Source: a virus. Taken from it: a stretch of DNA of 20,740 nt. Of this stretch, positions 19,715 to 20,740 are shown in pieces. The stretch's first letter is position 1, and every line of letters begins with the position of its first letter. A model generated the notes under the pieces. That model worked only from the letters and a program-made list of their open reading frames with translations, was not told where the DNA came from and made no database searches. Made by a program: the position numbers and the translations under genes. The DNA lies in IMG/VR virus record IMGVR_UViG_3300035698_010760, positions 1 to 20,740 of that record; one strand, written 5' to 3'.

Positions 19715-20740
19715 ATGGCTACACGAAACAGACGCGGATCATCGGGCAGGCAGAGACGCGGATCGGACCGTGCGTTGCAGCGGCAGAGGGCACACGAGCA
19801 CCGGGCGGGAACATCGTCCCGGTTTCTCGATCTTCCAGCCGATGTTGAAGAGTGGGCACCCGAGGAAAAGGGTTCCTACATGTTCGACGTACTGCCCTAC
19901 GAGGTGACGAAAAAGAACCATCCGGACGACATCAAAGTCGGGGAAATCTGGTATCGCCGAGGCGTCTTCGCTCACTTCAATGTGGGTGTGGACAAGAAGG
20001 CCCTGGTGTGTCCCCGGAAGACACTCGGTCTTCCTTGCCCGATCTGTGAACGGAGGGACCACCTCTGCGAAGAAGACTATGACCAGAACGAGGAGGAGAT
20101 CAAGCAGATCAAGCCGAAACACCTGGAAGCCTTGAACATCGTCCTCGACGGTGAGGTGAAGGTGTTCCTGTTCTCAGCGTTCAAGTTTGCAGACAAGCTC
20201 GAAACGGAGATGGATGAAGGTGAGGAAAAGAACCTCGGGTTCGAAGACCCGGATGACGGCAAGACCCTGAAGGCTCGGTTCCTCACGGAGAAGTTCATGG
20301 GCAAGGACTTCCTGAAGTGTGACCAGATCACCTTCCGGGACCGGGACCCGATCTCCGATGAGCTGCTTGACCTGGCTGTCAAGCTAGATGACGTGATCGT
20401 GGTCAAGAGCTACGACGAGATCAAGGCTGTGTTCCTCGGGCTGGACGAGCCGGAGGGTGAGGACAAGGAGGAACCCGACGAAGACGAGGAACAGTACGAA
20501 GAACTGGTGATCCCGGAAGGGCACATCAAATGCCCGGCGTGTGAGGGCTCGGGAGAGAACAGCCGCGGACGGACCTGTGATCCGTGTGGTGGTCTGGGTC
20601 ACATCGAAGACAAAGACGAAGAGACGGAGGAGAAGCCGAAGACCCGCAAACGTAGGGCAAAGCCTGTCCCGGTCGAAGAGGAAGAGGAAGAGGAAACCCC
20701 TCCCCCGCGCAGACGACGCTCCAAGCCTGCCGAGAAGGAC
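19715..20740 (+). CDS. gp32-like single-stranded DNA-binding protein (partial at right edge)
   Basis: Open from ATG 19715 (GAAGGAG ahead) to the window end, 342 residues. The first 35 are very basic. A zinc-ribbon stretch VCPRKTLGLPCPICERRDHLC (C99, C108, C111, C118, with H116) sits in an OB-fold-like core, as in T4 gp32 and related phage SSBs. Residues 246-265 are acidic, then come two CxxCxGxG motifs (273-280 and 288-295) of the DnaJ zinc-centre type. A mixed tail of poly-Glu and poly-Arg follows. SSB identification is from the core pattern and the adjacent UvsY-like gene. No stop is in the window. Confidence 0.75.
   Translation, partial: MATRNRRGSSGRQRRGSDRALQRQRAHEHRAGTSSRFLDLPADVEEWAPEEKGSYMFDVLPYEVTKKNHPDDIKVGEIWYRRGVFAHFNVGVDKKALVCPRKTLGLPCPICERRDHLCEEDYDQNEEEIKQIKPKHLEALNIVLDGEVKVFLFSAFKFADKLETEMDEGEEKNLGFEDPDDGKTLKARFLTEKFMGKDFLKCDQITFRDRDPISDELLDLAVKLDDVIVVKSYDEIKAVFLGLDEPEGEDKEEPDEDEEQYEELVIPEGHIKCPACEGSGENSRGRTCDPCGGLGHIEDKDEETEEKPKTRKRRAKPVPVEEEEEEETPPPRRRRSKPAEKD

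Overview
This window is a contiguous piece of a tailed double-stranded DNA phage (or prophage-like) genome. The evidence is a small/large terminase pair together with a phage-style replication module. Genes are packed tightly: most junctions are ATGA, GTGA or TAATG overlaps, and no tRNA, rRNA, integrase or CRISPR array is visible. The host cannot be fixed from the sequence. Shine-Dalgarno sequences of the AGGAG type and sigma70-like promoter boxes show a bacterial host.

Layout. (1) Positions 1-2096 on the minus strand carry the DNA-packaging genes: the small terminase subunit, then the large subunit, which runs off the left edge. (2) Positions 2097-2353 are a divergent control region. (3) From 2354 to the right edge everything reads on the plus strand. 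First comes a replication-initiation block: SNF2-type ATPase, small zinc and unknown proteins, a dNMP-kinase-like P-loop protein, DnaG-type primase, a ribbon-helix-helix protein with its own promoter/operator, a winged-helix initiator with an iteron-like origin inside its gene, and a DnaB-type helicase. (4) A second promoter cassette at about 8940 drives small or unknown genes. (5) Positions 10175-14485 are a 7-deazaguanine DNA-modification island: a small HAD protein, two QueC-like genes, a phosphoribosyltransferase-GTP cyclohydrolase I fusion, and a DpdA-like DNA guanine transglycosylase. The transglycosylase sits in a tandem array of tiny genes that look like copies of its own N-terminus. 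(6) Positions 14457-20740 are the polymerase block: sliding clamp, UDG/3'-5' exonuclease fusion, a polymerase domain as a separate gene, a small barrel-like protein, clamp-loader ATPase, a UvsY-like protein, and a gp32-like single-strand-binding protein that runs off the right edge.

How it fits together. The phage brings nearly a complete replisome and the means to replace guanine in its DNA with a 7-deazaguanine, a modification known in other phages to block restriction enzymes. QueD and QueE are not in the window, so those steps must come from elsewhere in the genome or from the host. The most unusual parts are the microprotein array around dpdA (12712-14485), the paired QueC paralogs with the PRTase-FolE fusion, the lambda-like arrangement of iterons inside the initiator gene, and a leader/promoter cassette of about 70 bp present twice.
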